Of a stretch of DNA of 64,000 nt, positions 33,048-42,254 are shown piece after piece. The translations under genes were made by a program, and so were the position numbers. Location: contig NZ_ATYW01000014.1 in NCBI RefSeq assembly GCF_000427885.1, positions 124,001 to 188,000 of the forward strand, in the 5' to 3' direction. Below the pieces are notes generated by a model. The model saw only the letters and a list, made by a program, of their open reading frames with translations. It searched no databases and had not been told where the DNA came from. Within the stretch, counting starts at the first letter, position 1. The number at the start of each line of letters is the position of its first letter. Source of the DNA: Glycomyces tenuis DSM 44171. Its GTDB lineage: Bacteria > Actinomycetota > Actinomycetes > Mycobacteriales > Micromonosporaceae.

Positions 33048-34330
33048 TCGAGTACTCGATGCCCGGCATGTGGGTGAGCGAGCGCCATGTCGACGTCCCA
33101 CTGGACTGGTGGGACCCGGCCCGCGGCGAGATCGAGGTCTTCGTCCGCGAGATCGTCGACCCCGACAAGCGCGGCGACGGTTCGCTGCCGCTGCTCACCT
33201 ACCTCCAGGGCGGCCCCGGCGGGGACAACCCGCGCCCGACCGAGGTCTCCGGCTGGCTGGAGGAGGCCCTGAAGCACTACCGGGTCGTGCTGGTCGACCA
33301 GCGCGGCACCGGCCGCAGCACCCCGCTCGACGCCCGGATCGTCGCCGAACTCGGCGACGCGCAGGCGGGAGCCGACCACCTCGCCCGCTTCCGCGCCGAC
33401 TCCATCGTGCGCGACCTCGAGCACGTCCGCTCCACCGTCTATGAAGGACGGAAGTGGGCGACGCTCGCGCAGAGCTACGGCGGCTGGCTCACCCTCGCCT
33501 ACCTCTCGCACGCCCCCGAGGCGCTCAGCGCGAGCTACGTGTGCGGCGGCATCCCCGGCAACCCCATGAGCGCCGAGGAGGTCTACCGGCGCACCTTCGA
33601 CCGCGTCGCGGGCAAGACCGCCGAGTACTACCGGCGCTACCCGCAGGACGCCGAGCTCGTCGCGCGGATCGCCGACCGGCTCGCCGCCGAGCCCGTGCAC
33701 CTGCCCGACGGCGACGTGCTGACCGTGCGCCGCTTCCAGTCGCTCGGCATCGACTTCGGCATGAAACCGGGCTTCGAGCGGATGCACTGGCTCGTCGAGG
33801 ACGCCTTCATCACCGAAGGCCGCCTCTCCGAAGGCTTCCTCGCCGCCGTCCTCGCCCGCACCTCCTCGGCCGCCAACCCGCTCTTCTGGACCCTCCAGGA
33901 GTCGATCTACGGCGACGGCGCGAACGGGCCGACCGCTTGGGCGGCGCAGCGCGAACGCGACCGCCGCCCCGAGTTCGGCGAGGACGTCCGCCCGCTCCCG
34001 TTCACCGGCGAGATGGCCTTCCCGTGGATGTTCGACGAGGTCCGGCTGCTGCGTGGCTTCGCCCCCGCCGTCCACGCCCTCGCCGAGCGCCGCGAGTGGA
34101 GCCCGATCCTCGACCCCGAGCGGCTGGCGGCCAACGAGGTCCCGGTGGCCGCGGCCGTCTACTTCGACGACATGTACGTCGACTCCGGCCTCCAACTGGA
34201 CACCCTGAAGGGCCTCGGCAACGCCCAGGCCTGGGTGACGAACGAGTTCGAGCACGACGGGATCGGATCGGGGCGGGTGCTCACCCGCCTGCGCGAGATG
34301 GTCCGCGACCGAGGAGGAGAGCGGCGATGA
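33044..34330 (+). CDS. Alpha/beta hydrolase, proline iminopeptidase-like (S33)
   Basis: The 428-aa protein has the oxyanion motif QGGPGGDNP (55-63), DQRGTGRS (85-92) and the nucleophile elbow AQSYGG with S144, typical of S33 prolyl aminopeptidases, which remove N-terminal Pro or hydroxyproline from peptides. A large cap insertion follows. No signal peptide, so cytoplasmic. The GTG start overlaps the ATPase stop and the end overlaps the aminopeptidase start. Context suggests release of Pro/Hyp from imported peptides. Confidence 0.86.
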   Translation: MIEYSMPGMWVSERHVDVPLDWWDPARGEIEVFVREIVDPDKRGDGSLPLLTYLQGGPGGDNPRPTEVSGWLEEALKHYRVVLVDQRGTGRSTPLDARIVAELGDAQAGADHLARFRADSIVRDLEHVRSTVYEGRKWATLAQSYGGWLTLAYLSHAPEALSASYVCGGIPGNPMSAEEVYRRTFDRVAGKTAEYYRRYPQDAELVARIADRLAAEPVHLPDGDVLTVRRFQSLGIDFGMKPGFERMHWLVEDAFITEGRLSEGFLAAVLARTSSAANPLFWTLQESIYGDGANGPTAWAAQRERDRRPEFGEDVRPLPFTGEMAFPWMFDEVRLLRGFAPAVHALAERREWSPILDPERLAANEVPVAAAVYFDDMYVDSGLQLDTLKGLGNAQAWVTNEFEHDGIGSGRVLTRLREMVRDRGGERR

Positions 34331-35772
34331 GCGAGACGGCACGACCCCCGTACGCGGGCACCCGCTACCCGAAGCTGGCGGAGATCCCCGCGTTCGCCGA
34401 GCACATCGCGAAGGGCTGGAGCGACGAGCCGGTCCCCGCGGCGCCCGTCGACGGCGCCGCCGCCGCGGCGGCCGCGCACCGGGAGCGGCTGAGCGAACGC
34501 CTGCCCGAGGCGACGATCGTCGTCGCATCGGGCACCGCGCCGGTCCGCAACGACGACTGCGACTACCTCTTCCGCGCCGACAGCGACTTCGTGTGGCTCA
34601 CCGGATGCCAGGCCGAAGGGGCGACCCTGGTGATGACGCCCCGGCCCGGCGGCCACGACGCCAGGCTCTACCTGCCGCCGCCGTTCCGTCCCGGCGAGAC
34701 CGGCTTCTTCGCCGACGCCGCCCACGGCGAACTGTGGGTCGGCGCCTCACCGGGACTGCGCGAATGGTCCGAGGCCCTCCAGATCCCCGTCGAACCGGTC
34801 GCGGCCCTCGACGACCTCACCGGGCTCCAGGGCGCGCTCGCGAGCCGCTCGGTGGGCGCCGAGTTCGCCGCCCGCCACGGACTCGAGCCCTCCGCGGCGC
34901 TCGGGCGGCAGCTGTCCCGGCTGCGGATGGTCAAGGACGCCTGGGAGGTCGAGCAGATGCGCCTCGCGGTCGACGCGACCGTCGCCGGTTTCGGCGAGGT
35001 CGCCCGCGAAGTGCCGCGCGCCGTCCGGGACGGCCTCGGCGAGCGCTGGCTCCAGGGCACCTTCGACCGGCACGCCCGCACCTTCGGCAACGGCCCCGGC
35101 TACGCCACGATCGTCGGCTCCGGCCCGCACGCGCCCACCCTCCACTGGGTCCGCTGCGACGGCCCGGTCCTGCCCGAGGCCGTGCTGCTCCTCGACATGG
35201 GCGTGGAGGCGAAGAGCCTCTACACCGCCGACGTCACCAGGACGCTTCCCGCGGGCGGCGCCTTCAGCCCCGCCCAGCGCCAGGTCCACGACCTCGTCGA
35301 GCGGGCGCACCGCGCCGGACTGGCGCGGATCCGCCCCGGCACGGAGTACCTCGACTTCCACTTCGCCGCGATGGAGGTCGTCGCGCAGGGCCTGCACGAC
35401 TGGGGGCTGCTGCCCGTGTCCGTCGACGAGGCGCTCTCCCCGGCGGGGCAGCACCACCGGCGCTACCTCGCCTGCGGCATCGGCCACCACCTCGGGCTCG
35501 ACGTGCACGATTGCAGCCAGTCCGAATACGAGGACTACATGGGCGCCGAGCTCGAACCGGGCGTCGTCATGACGGTCGAGCCGGGACTCTACTTCCACGC
35601 GGGCGACCTCACCGTCCCGCCGGAGCTGCGCGGCATCGGGGTCCGCCTCGAGGACGACGTGCTCGTCACCGAGGGCGGCTCCGAGGTGCTCTCCGCCGCG
35701 CTCCCGATCGACGCCGACGGCGTCGAGGCGTGGACGCGCGCGCACGTCGCGCACGGGAAGGACGGCCTATGA
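34327..35772 (+). CDS. Xaa-Pro aminopeptidase (M24B)
   Basis: The 481-aa metallopeptidase has an AMP_N creatinase-like N-terminal domain (about 40-180) and a pita-bread M24 domain. The metal ligands lie in LLLDMGVEAKSLYTADVTRT (two Asp), GIGHHLGLDVHD (His), MTVEPGLYF (Glu) and GIGVRLEDDVLVTE (Glu). It cleaves the bond before proline, and related enzymes accept hydroxyproline. It has no signal peptide. The ATGA overlap with GH127 ties protein and glycan processing into one operon. Confidence 0.92.
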   Translation: MSETARPPYAGTRYPKLAEIPAFAEHIAKGWSDEPVPAAPVDGAAAAAAAHRERLSERLPEATIVVASGTAPVRNDDCDYLFRADSDFVWLTGCQAEGATLVMTPRPGGHDARLYLPPPFRPGETGFFADAAHGELWVGASPGLREWSEALQIPVEPVAALDDLTGLQGALASRSVGAEFAARHGLEPSAALGRQLSRLRMVKDAWEVEQMRLAVDATVAGFGEVAREVPRAVRDGLGERWLQGTFDRHARTFGNGPGYATIVGSGPHAPTLHWVRCDGPVLPEAVLLLDMGVEAKSLYTADVTRTLPAGGAFSPAQRQVHDLVERAHRAGLARIRPGTEYLDFHFAAMEVVAQGLHDWGLLPVSVDEALSPAGQHHRRYLACGIGHHLGLDVHDCSQSEYEDYMGAELEPGVVMTVEPGLYFHAGDLTVPPELRGIGVRLEDDVLVTEGGSEVLSAALPIDADGVEAWTRAHVAHGKDGL

Positions 35773-38462
35773 CGGCCCTTCAGGCGCCTCCGCTCCTGCG
35801 CCCCTTCGGACTCGACGCGGTGCGCGTGGACGACGGGTCCGTGTTCGCCCGCGCCCGAGACGAGATGCTGCACCTCGCCCGCGTCTACCCGGTCGACCGC
35901 CTCCTCGCGGTCTTCCGGCGCAACGCGGGGCTCGACACGCGCGGCGCCGTCCCGCCCGGCAACTGGGAGGACTTCGGGCACCCGGCCGAGCTCGCCTGGA
36001 GCGCGGACGACTACCCCGGGCGCGAGCGCGCCCAGACGGCCAACCTCCTGCGCGGCCACTACGCGGGCCACTTCCTGTCGATGCTCGCGACGGCCGCCGC
36101 CGCGGGGGACGAGCCGTCCCTGCGCGCGAAGGTCGACGAGTTCGTCGCGGGCCTCGGCGAGGTCCAGGCCGCGCTCGCGGCGACCGGCCGCTACTCGCAC
36201 CCCGGCTTCCTCGCCGCCTACGGCGAATGGCAGTTCTCGCGCCTGGAGGACTTCGCCCCCTACGGCGAGATCTGGGCCCCCTACTACACCTGCCACAAGA
36301 TCATGGCCGGGCTGCTCGACGCCTTCGAACTGACCGGCAGCGCACCGGCGCTCGCGATCGCCACCGCGATGGGCCACTGGGTCCACCACCGGCTCTCGCG
36401 CCTCGAACCGGAACGCCGCCAAAGGATGTGGTCGCTCTACATCGCCGGCGAGTTCGGCGGGATGAACGAGACCCTCGCCCGGCTCGCCACGGCCGCCGAC
36501 GAGCCGGCGTTCCTGGAGACGGCCTCGTTCTTCGACCAGGAGCACCTGCTCGCAGCGGGGGCCTCGCGCACCGACGTCCTCACCGACATGCACGCCAACC
36601 AGCACCTGCCGCAGCTCATCGGCTACGTCGAGCAGTACGAGCGCACCGGCGAGCGCCGCTACCTCGACGCCTCGGTCGGCATCTGGGAGCAGATCGTGCC
36701 CGGCCGCACCTACGCCCACGGCGGCACCGGCGAGAGCGAACTGTGGGGGCCGCCCGAGACCGTCGCGGGCGACGTCGGGCACCGCAACGCCGAGACCTGC
36801 GCGAGCCACAACCTGCTCAAGCTCGCCCGGAAGCTCTTCGCGCACACGCTGGACGCGCGCTACATGGACTACTACGAGCGCACCGTCCTCAACCACGTCC
36901 TCGGCTCCCGCAAAGCGGTCCGCTCCGACACGAGCCCCGAGGTCACCTACATGTTCCCGGTCCACCCGGGTGCGGTGCGCGAGTACGACAACGTCGGGAC
37001 CTGCTGCGGCGGCACCGGCCTGGAGAACCACGTCAAATACCAGGACACCGTCTACTTCGGATCGGATGACGGGCTCTGGGCGAACCTGCACACCGACGCC
37101 GAACTCGACTGGGCCGACGCCGGCCTGCGGGTCGCGCAGCGCTCGGGCTTCCCGCTCGGCGAGGCGACGACGCTCCGCTTCGACGCGCTCGACGACGCCG
37201 AAGCCGACGACACCGAACGCACGGTCCGCCTCCGCGTCCCCTCCTGGGCCGCGGGGAATCTCGAACTGCGGCTGAACGGCGAGGCGACCGGGGTCGAGCC
37301 GGTGCCCGGCGAGTACGCCTCGGTCACCCGCGCCTGGCGCGCGGGCGACGAGCTGACCCTCAGCGCCCCGGTGGCGCTGCGCGCCGAGGCGGCGATCGAC
37401 GACCCCCGCCAGTGCGCGCTCTTCCTCGGACCGACCCTGCTGCTGGCGCGCTCGGAGGCCACGACCGGGCTCGCCTTCGGACTGGGCGGCAGGCGGGCCT
37501 TCGACGGCGGCCTCATCACCGGGCGGACCGGCGCCGAGCTGCTGGCCGAGCTCGCCGAGCAGGGCGCGGTCGAGATCGACGGCGTCGCCTTCGAGCCCTG
37601 CTGGTCGGGCGGCGACGACAGATACCACATGTACGTGCGCTCGCACGACGCCGAGATCGCCTTCGGCGGCGTCGGCACCGGCGTGCCGAACCGGGTGCGG
37701 TCCGACGGCGGCACCTTCCTCGACGAGCTGTGGTCGGTCGGCGCCTTCCCCGACCGCGCGGCCTTCCTCGACCGCGTGGCGGCCGTCGCCGCGCGCGTGC
37801 GCGCCGAAGGACTCCTCGGCCGAGACGAACTCGCGACCGTGCTCGCCGCGGCCGCCGCGTTCGACGGCGCGACGGGACGGCCGATGGCGGTCGAGCCCGG
37901 CTCCGTGCCGGTCCCGGCCGAGACGGGCAGCGTGCCTCCCGCCGTCGCCATCGAGATCCTGGAGGAGCCCGCCCCCTCGGGCTGGTTCACCACCGCGCCG
38001 CGCGTCCGCCTGCGCGGCTTCGACGTGGACGAGTCCGGCTCCGCCGAGCGGCTCCGCCTGGAGCTGCGCCTCTCCGGCGGCGACTGGACCCCCTACACCG
38101 AGCCGGTGCGCATCGAACGCGAAGGCGTGCACCGCATCGAGGCGCGCGTCTTCGACGCGGCCGGCCGCACCGGCGCCACCAGCCGGGAGATCAGCGTGGA
38201 CACGACCCCGCCCGTCTCGCGCGCGACGGTCAAGGACCTCGGCGCCAGCGTCGAGATCACCCTGAGCGCCGAGGACGAGGTCTCGGGAGTCGAACGCGTC
38301 CAATGGGAAGGGCCCGGCACGTTCTGGGGGACCTTCCAAGAGGCCTTCGTCAGGGCGATCGACGACGAGCCGCAGGTGATCGAGTTCGCCGCCACCGACC
38401 GGGCGGGCAACGAGGAACCGCGCCGCAGGCTCGTGATCCCCGGGAAGGACGGCTCACGATGA
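35769..38462 (+). CDS. GH127 beta-L-arabinofuranosidase (HypBA1-like) with C-terminal Ig-like domain
   Basis: The 897-aa protein is a DUF1680/GH127 enzyme. The zinc/catalytic set of the characterised HypBA1 (E338, C340, C417, C418) maps to E342-T-C344 and C412-C413 here. HypBA1 releases L-arabinose from beta-1,2-arabinobiose, derived from the arabinosyl-hydroxyproline chains of plant extensin. Residues about 705-897 form an OmpL47/Ig-like region (DTTPPVS motif). No signal peptide is present, so it should act in the cytoplasm on imported substrate. Its ATG overlaps the aminopeptidase stop. Confidence 0.9.
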   Translation: MTALQAPPLLRPFGLDAVRVDDGSVFARARDEMLHLARVYPVDRLLAVFRRNAGLDTRGAVPPGNWEDFGHPAELAWSADDYPGRERAQTANLLRGHYAGHFLSMLATAAAAGDEPSLRAKVDEFVAGLGEVQAALAATGRYSHPGFLAAYGEWQFSRLEDFAPYGEIWAPYYTCHKIMAGLLDAFELTGSAPALAIATAMGHWVHHRLSRLEPERRQRMWSLYIAGEFGGMNETLARLATAADEPAFLETASFFDQEHLLAAGASRTDVLTDMHANQHLPQLIGYVEQYERTGERRYLDASVGIWEQIVPGRTYAHGGTGESELWGPPETVAGDVGHRNAETCASHNLLKLARKLFAHTLDARYMDYYERTVLNHVLGSRKAVRSDTSPEVTYMFPVHPGAVREYDNVGTCCGGTGLENHVKYQDTVYFGSDDGLWANLHTDAELDWADAGLRVAQRSGFPLGEATTLRFDALDDAEADDTERTVRLRVPSWAAGNLELRLNGEATGVEPVPGEYASVTRAWRAGDELTLSAPVALRAEAAIDDPRQCALFLGPTLLLARSEATTGLAFGLGGRRAFDGGLITGRTGAELLAELAEQGAVEIDGVAFEPCWSGGDDRYHMYVRSHDAEIAFGGVGTGVPNRVRSDGGTFLDELWSVGAFPDRAAFLDRVAAVAARVRAEGLLGRDELATVLAAAAAFDGATGRPMAVEPGSVPVPAETGSVPPAVAIEILEEPAPSGWFTTAPRVRLRGFDVDESGSAERLRLELRLSGGDWTPYTEPVRIEREGVHRIEARVFDAAGRTGATSREISVDTTPPVSRATVKDLGASVEITLSAEDEVSGVERVQWEGPGTFWGTFQEAFVRAIDDEPQVIEFAATDRAGNEEPRRRLVIPGKDGSR

Positions 38463-38560
38463 GGACACGAATCGGAGGCCGGGAAGACGGCGCGGTGTAC
38501 GCTGCCATGCGACGGCGTCAGTCCAGTACGCACGTTATCGAAGGGCGGGCGGGAGAGTGA
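38459..38560 (+). CDS. Possible 33-aa coupling ORF between GH127 and gntR
   Basis: This short frame begins with an ATGA overlap at the GH127 stop and ends with a GTGA overlap at the GntR start, so ribosomes could pass from one gene to the next. The product (MRTRIGGREDGAVYAAMRRRQ..) has no recognisable domain. Chance is a real possibility. Confidence 0.25.
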   Translation: MRTRIGGREDGAVYAAMRRRQSSTHVIEGRAGE

Positions 38561-39237
38561 CGTTGCCATCCATCCAACGACTAGAGCCGGGCGAGAGCCT
38601 GCGGGCGCGCGTGGAGCGGACGCTCGCGACCGCGATCATCTCCGGTGAGCTCGCCCCCGGGACGCTCTTGACCGTCCCCACGCTGGCCGAGCGCTTCGCG
38701 GTCTCGGCGACGCCCGTCCGCGAGGCGATGCTCGACCTCGACAAGCGCGGCTTCGTCGAACCGGTGCGCAACAAGGGCTTCCGCGTGACGGCGGTGAGCG
38801 ACGACCTGCTCCACGACATCGTCGAGATCCGCCTGCTGCTCGAGCCCCCCGCCATGGCGCGCCTCGCCGGGGCCTTCCCGGCCGACCGCCTGGAGGAGTT
38901 CCGATCCCAGGCCGACGCGATCGTCACCGGCGCCCGCGCCGGCGACCTCACCGCCTACCTGCTCGCCGACCGGCGCTTCCATCTCGAACTGACCGCGCTG
39001 CTCGGCAACGCCGTCCTGGTCGACACGATCGCCGAGCTGCGCGCCCGCACCAGGATGGTCGGGCTCGTCTCGCTGCTGGAGACGAGCATGCTCGACGTCT
39101 CGGCCGAAGAGCACCACCGGCTCCTCGACCACCTCGCCGCGGGCGACGCGGACGCGGCGGCCGAGGTCATGCGCCAGCACATCCGCCACGCCATCGGATG
39201 GTGGGCGGGCAAACCCGAAGCGAACGCGGGCGGGTAG
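38557..39237 (+). CDS. GntR family regulator, FCD subfamily
   Basis: The 226-aa protein has an N-terminal winged HTH (LTVPTLAERFAVSATPVREAMLDLDKRGFVEPVRNKGFRV, about residues 35-75) and a C-terminal FCD all-helical ligand domain with the metal/acid-binding D..H..H pattern (DRRFHLELTAL, EEHHRLLDHL, MRQHIRHAI). FCD-GntR proteins sense carboxylates or amino acids. It lies between the peptide/GH127 half and the hydroxyproline half, with similar candidate sites before each, so it is the likely local regulator. Confidence 0.88.
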   Translation: MTLPSIQRLEPGESLRARVERTLATAIISGELAPGTLLTVPTLAERFAVSATPVREAMLDLDKRGFVEPVRNKGFRVTAVSDDLLHDIVEIRLLLEPPAMARLAGAFPADRLEEFRSQADAIVTGARAGDLTAYLLADRRFHLELTALLGNAVLVDTIAELRARTRMVGLVSLLETSMLDVSAEEHHRLLDHLAAGDADAAAEVMRQHIRHAIGWWAGKPEANAGG

Positions 39238-39280
39238 ACCGCCCGGGGCGCGAGAGCGGAGCCGTTGCGCCTCTTCTAAA

Positions 39281-39291
39281 TATGTGACATA
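39281..39291. promoter_or_regulatory. GntR-like operator before the hydroxyproline catabolic genes
   Basis: TATGTGACATA is a perfect 11-bp palindrome 35 bp before the first catabolic gene, in an AT-rich patch. Nine bases of it recur in reverse complement at 27469-27477. The size fits an FCD-GntR operator. Confidence 0.5.
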
Positions 39292-39325
39292 CCACTGAGC
39301 GAGACACTGATTGAAGGAGGTGACC

Positions 39326-40516
39326 ATGCGAGCCGATGCGGTGATCGTCGGCGCCGGCATCGTCGGCGCCGCGTGCGCGCGCGCCCTGGCGCGCACCGGG
39401 ATGAGCGTCGTCGTCGTCGACCGCGGCGCCCCCGCCAGCGCGACGAGCGCGCGCGGCGAAGGCAACCTCCTGGTCTCCGACAAGGCGCCCGGGCCGGAGC
39501 TCGACCTCGCGCTCCTCGCCTCGGAGCACTGGCCCCGCCTCGCCGCCGAACTCGCCGACGAGCTCGGCGCCGCGTTCCCCGCCGTCGAGTACGAGCGCAA
39601 GGGCGGCATCGTCGTCGCCACGACCGAGGCCGGGGCGGGGCCGCTGCGCGATTTCGCGCGCGGTCAGGCCGAGGCCGGAGTCGAGGTCCGCGACCTCGCC
39701 GCCGCCGAGGCGCTCGAACTCGAACCCCACCTCAACCCCGAGATCACCGCCGCCGTCCACTACGGGCAGGACGCTCAGATCCAGCCGGTCGTCGCCACCG
39801 AGGCCCTGCTCGCCTCGGCGAGGCGGGCGGGCGCGCGCGTCCTGCCGCACCAGGAGGTCACCGGTGCGCTGCGGGACGCGACCGGGAGGGTCACCGGCGT
39901 CCGCACGGCCTCGGAGACGCTCCACGCCGACACCGTCGTCGTCGCGGCCGGGCCCTGGTCCGGCGCGGCGGCCGGCGCCCTCGGCGCCGATCTCCCCGTC
40001 CGCCCCCGCCGCGGCACGGTCCTGGTCACCGCCCGCATGCGCCAGAAGGTGTTCCACAAGGTCTACGACGGCGACTACTTCGGCGCGACCCAGTCCACCG
40101 ACGCCGCCCTGCAGACCTCGAGCGTCGTCGAGTCCACCCCCGGCGGCACCGTCCTGATCGGATCGAGCCGCCAGCAGATCGGCTTCGACGAGCGGCTGAG
40201 CGTCGAGGTGCTCGCCGCGATCGCGCGGAAGGCCCTGCGGCTCTTCCCCTTCCTCGAGACCACCCCGGTGATCCGCGCCTACGGCGGCTTCCGTCCCTAC
40301 ACGCCCGACCACCTCCCGGTCATCGGCGAAGACCACCGGCACCCCGGCCTCTGGTACGCCACCGGGCACGAGGGCGCCGGGATCGGCCTGGCGGGCGTCA
40401 CCGGCGAACTGATCGGCGCGCTCGTCACCGGCGCCGAACCGCCGCTCGACCCCGAGCCGTTCCGGCCCTCGCGGCCGAGCCTCGCGGCCCACCTGGCACC
40501 GGAAGGAGCGGCATGA
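39326..40516 (+). CDS. FAD-dependent D-hydroxyproline dehydrogenase, catalytic (beta-like) subunit
   Basis: The 396-aa DAO-family flavoprotein has AVIVGAGIVGAACARALARTG at the N-terminus and GFRPYTPDHLPVIGE..GLWYATGHEGAGIGLAGVTG at the C-terminus. A strong AAGGAGGTGA site supports ATG 39326. Together with the next two genes it matches the heteromeric, hcnABC-like D-hydroxyproline dehydrogenase, which oxidises cis-4-hydroxy-D-proline to pyrroline-4-hydroxy-2-carboxylate. Specificity is inferred from the complete pathway around it. Confidence 0.83.
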   Translation: MRADAVIVGAGIVGAACARALARTGMSVVVVDRGAPASATSARGEGNLLVSDKAPGPELDLALLASEHWPRLAAELADELGAAFPAVEYERKGGIVVATTEAGAGPLRDFARGQAEAGVEVRDLAAAEALELEPHLNPEITAAVHYGQDAQIQPVVATEALLASARRAGARVLPHQEVTGALRDATGRVTGVRTASETLHADTVVVAAGPWSGAAAGALGADLPVRPRRGTVLVTARMRQKVFHKVYDGDYFGATQSTDAALQTSSVVESTPGGTVLIGSSRQQIGFDERLSVEVLAAIARKALRLFPFLETTPVIRAYGGFRPYTPDHLPVIGEDHRHPGLWYATGHEGAGIGLAGVTGELIGALVTGAEPPLDPEPFRPSRPSLAAHLAPEGAA

Positions 40517-40842
40517 GCGCCATCGTCCCCTGGGAATCCGACCCGATCCGCCCCGCCGAGCCCCGGCCGCTGCGCATCAGCGTCGACGGCGCCCCGGTCG
40601 AAGGGCTGCGCGGGCAGTCGATCGCCGGCGTCCTCCTCGCCCGGGGCGAGACCGCCTGGCGCACCACCGTCGCGGGCCGCAGGCGCGGCGTGTTCTGCGG
40701 GATCGGCGTCTGCTTCGAGTGCGTCGCCACCGTCAACGGCGAGAGCGACGTCCGCCTGTGCCTGCGCCGCGTGCAGGACGGCGACGTCGTCGAGACACGG
40801 GACGACACCGCGCAAGACGACACAGTGGAGGATCGGTCATGA
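40513..40842 (+). CDS. (2Fe-2S)-binding subunit of D-hydroxyproline dehydrogenase
   Basis: The 109-aa plant-type ferredoxin-like subunit has cluster ligands C62, C67, C70 and C83 (CGIGVCFEC..CL). Such small subunits (gamma, HcnA-like) pass electrons between the two flavoprotein subunits. It overlaps both neighbours by 4 bp (ATGA), consistent with fixed stoichiometry. Confidence 0.87.
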   Translation: MSAIVPWESDPIRPAEPRPLRISVDGAPVEGLRGQSIAGVLLARGETAWRTTVAGRRRGVFCGIGVCFECVATVNGESDVRLCLRRVQDGDVVETRDDTAQDDTVEDRS

Positions 40843-42239
40843 GGCACGTCCTCGTCATCGGCGCCGGACCCGCCGGGCTCGCCGCCGCCCTGGCCGCGAG
40901 CGACGCCGGAGCGAGCGTCACCCTCCTCGACGCCGGCGACGGCCTCGGCGGACAGTACTGGCGGCACCTGCCGCCCCAGCGCCCCAGCCGCCGCGAATCC
41001 CGGCTCCACCACGGATGGGCCGCCTTCGAACGGCTCCAAGGCCGCATCGGCCGTGCCGACGCGATCGAGGTCCTCACCGAAGCCCAGGTCTGGGCGATCG
41101 AGACCGCCGACGCCGTGACGGCCCAGGTCCTCCTCGGACCCACCGACGCCGCGGGCCGCGAGGCGCGTGCCCTGACCGCCGACGCGATCGTGCTCGCCCC
41201 CGGCGCCCACGACCGCACGCTGCCGTTCCCCGGATGGCACCTCCCCGGCGTCTTCTCCGCGGGCGCCGCCCAGGCCCTCGCCAAGGGCGAGCGGATCGCC
41301 GTGGGGCGCCGCGCCGTCGTCGCCGGCGCCGGGCCCTTCCTGCTGCCGGTCGCCCAGTCGCTCACCGCCGCGGGCGCCACCGTCCTCGGCGTCTTCGAGG
41401 CCGCCCGCCCGCGAGCCCTCGCCAGGGGCTGGCTCCCGAAGCCGTGGAAACTGCTCGGCACGGCCCACAAGGGACGTGAGCTCGCCGGGTACCTGGCCCA
41501 CCACCTCGCCCACCGGGTGCCCTACCGCCCCGGCCGCGCCGTGGTCGAAGCGCGCGGCGACGGCCGCGTCGAGGAAGTCGTCATCGCGCGCCTCGACGCC
41601 GACTGGGCCCCCGTGCCCGGCACCGAGCGGACCCTCGCCGCCGACGCGGTCTGCGTCAGCCACGGCTTCACCCCGCGCCTCGAACTCCCCATCGCCGCCG
41701 GATGCGAGATCGGCCCGGACCGCTTCGTCCGTGTCGACCCCGACCAGCGCACGAGCGTCGAAGGCGTCTACGCGGCCGGCGAGATCACCGGCATCGGCGG
41801 CGTCGACGCGGCGCTCGTCGAGGGCCGCATCGCCGGGCACCGCGCCGCCGGAGGCGACCGCTCCGCGATGGGCTCGGCGCCGCGGCGCGCCCGGGCCGCC
41901 GCCGAGCTCACCCGGCGCATCGAGGCCGCCCACGGCATCCGCCCCGGCTGGACGTCCTGGCTGCGCGACGACACCGTCGTCTGCCGCTGCGAGGAGGTCC
42001 CCTACGGGCGGCTCCGGGCCGTCGCGGCCGCCACCGAGCAGCGCTCGCTGCGGTCGGTGAAACTCACGACGCGAGCGGGCCTGGGCATCTGCCAGGCGCG
42101 CATGTGCGGGCGCACCGTGGAATCGCTCATCGGAGCGGATCCGTCGAGCGGCGCCGACACCTCAGACCGGCGGCCCCTGGCCGCGCCCGTCCGACTCGGC
42201 GACCTCGCCGGACTCCCCACCGCGCCCGACGGCGCCTAG
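40839..42239 (+). CDS. NAD(P)/FAD oxidoreductase subunit (HcnB-like) of D-hydroxyproline dehydrogenase
   Basis: The 466-aa protein has an N-terminal GAGPAGLAAALAASDAG dinucleotide motif, a second Rossmann motif VVAGAGPFLLPVAQSL near residue 165, TSVEGVYAAGEITGIGG, and a C-terminal BFD-like iron-sulfur region with CRCEEV and GLGICQARMCG. This is the alpha-subunit design of amino-acid dehydrogenases of the opine/octopine, HCN-synthase and D-Hyp type. Starts inside the end of the Fe-S gene. Confidence 0.86.
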   Translation: MRHVLVIGAGPAGLAAALAASDAGASVTLLDAGDGLGGQYWRHLPPQRPSRRESRLHHGWAAFERLQGRIGRADAIEVLTEAQVWAIETADAVTAQVLLGPTDAAGREARALTADAIVLAPGAHDRTLPFPGWHLPGVFSAGAAQALAKGERIAVGRRAVVAGAGPFLLPVAQSLTAAGATVLGVFEAARPRALARGWLPKPWKLLGTAHKGRELAGYLAHHLAHRVPYRPGRAVVEARGDGRVEEVVIARLDADWAPVPGTERTLAADAVCVSHGFTPRLELPIAAGCEIGPDRFVRVDPDQRTSVEGVYAAGEITGIGGVDAALVEGRIAGHRAAGGDRSAMGSAPRRARAAAELTRRIEAAHGIRPGWTSWLRDDTVVCRCEEVPYGRLRAVAAATEQRSLRSVKLTTRAGLGICQARMCGRTVESLIGADPSSGADTSDRRPLAAPVRLGDLAGLPTAPDGA

Positions 42240-42254
42240 AAAGGTACGACACCC

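Noticed and set aside
35589-38339. Antisense 900-codon frame opposite GH127
   Set aside because: It is a mirror of the GH127 coding frame; composition is V/D/G/A/R-rich with no recognisable fold.
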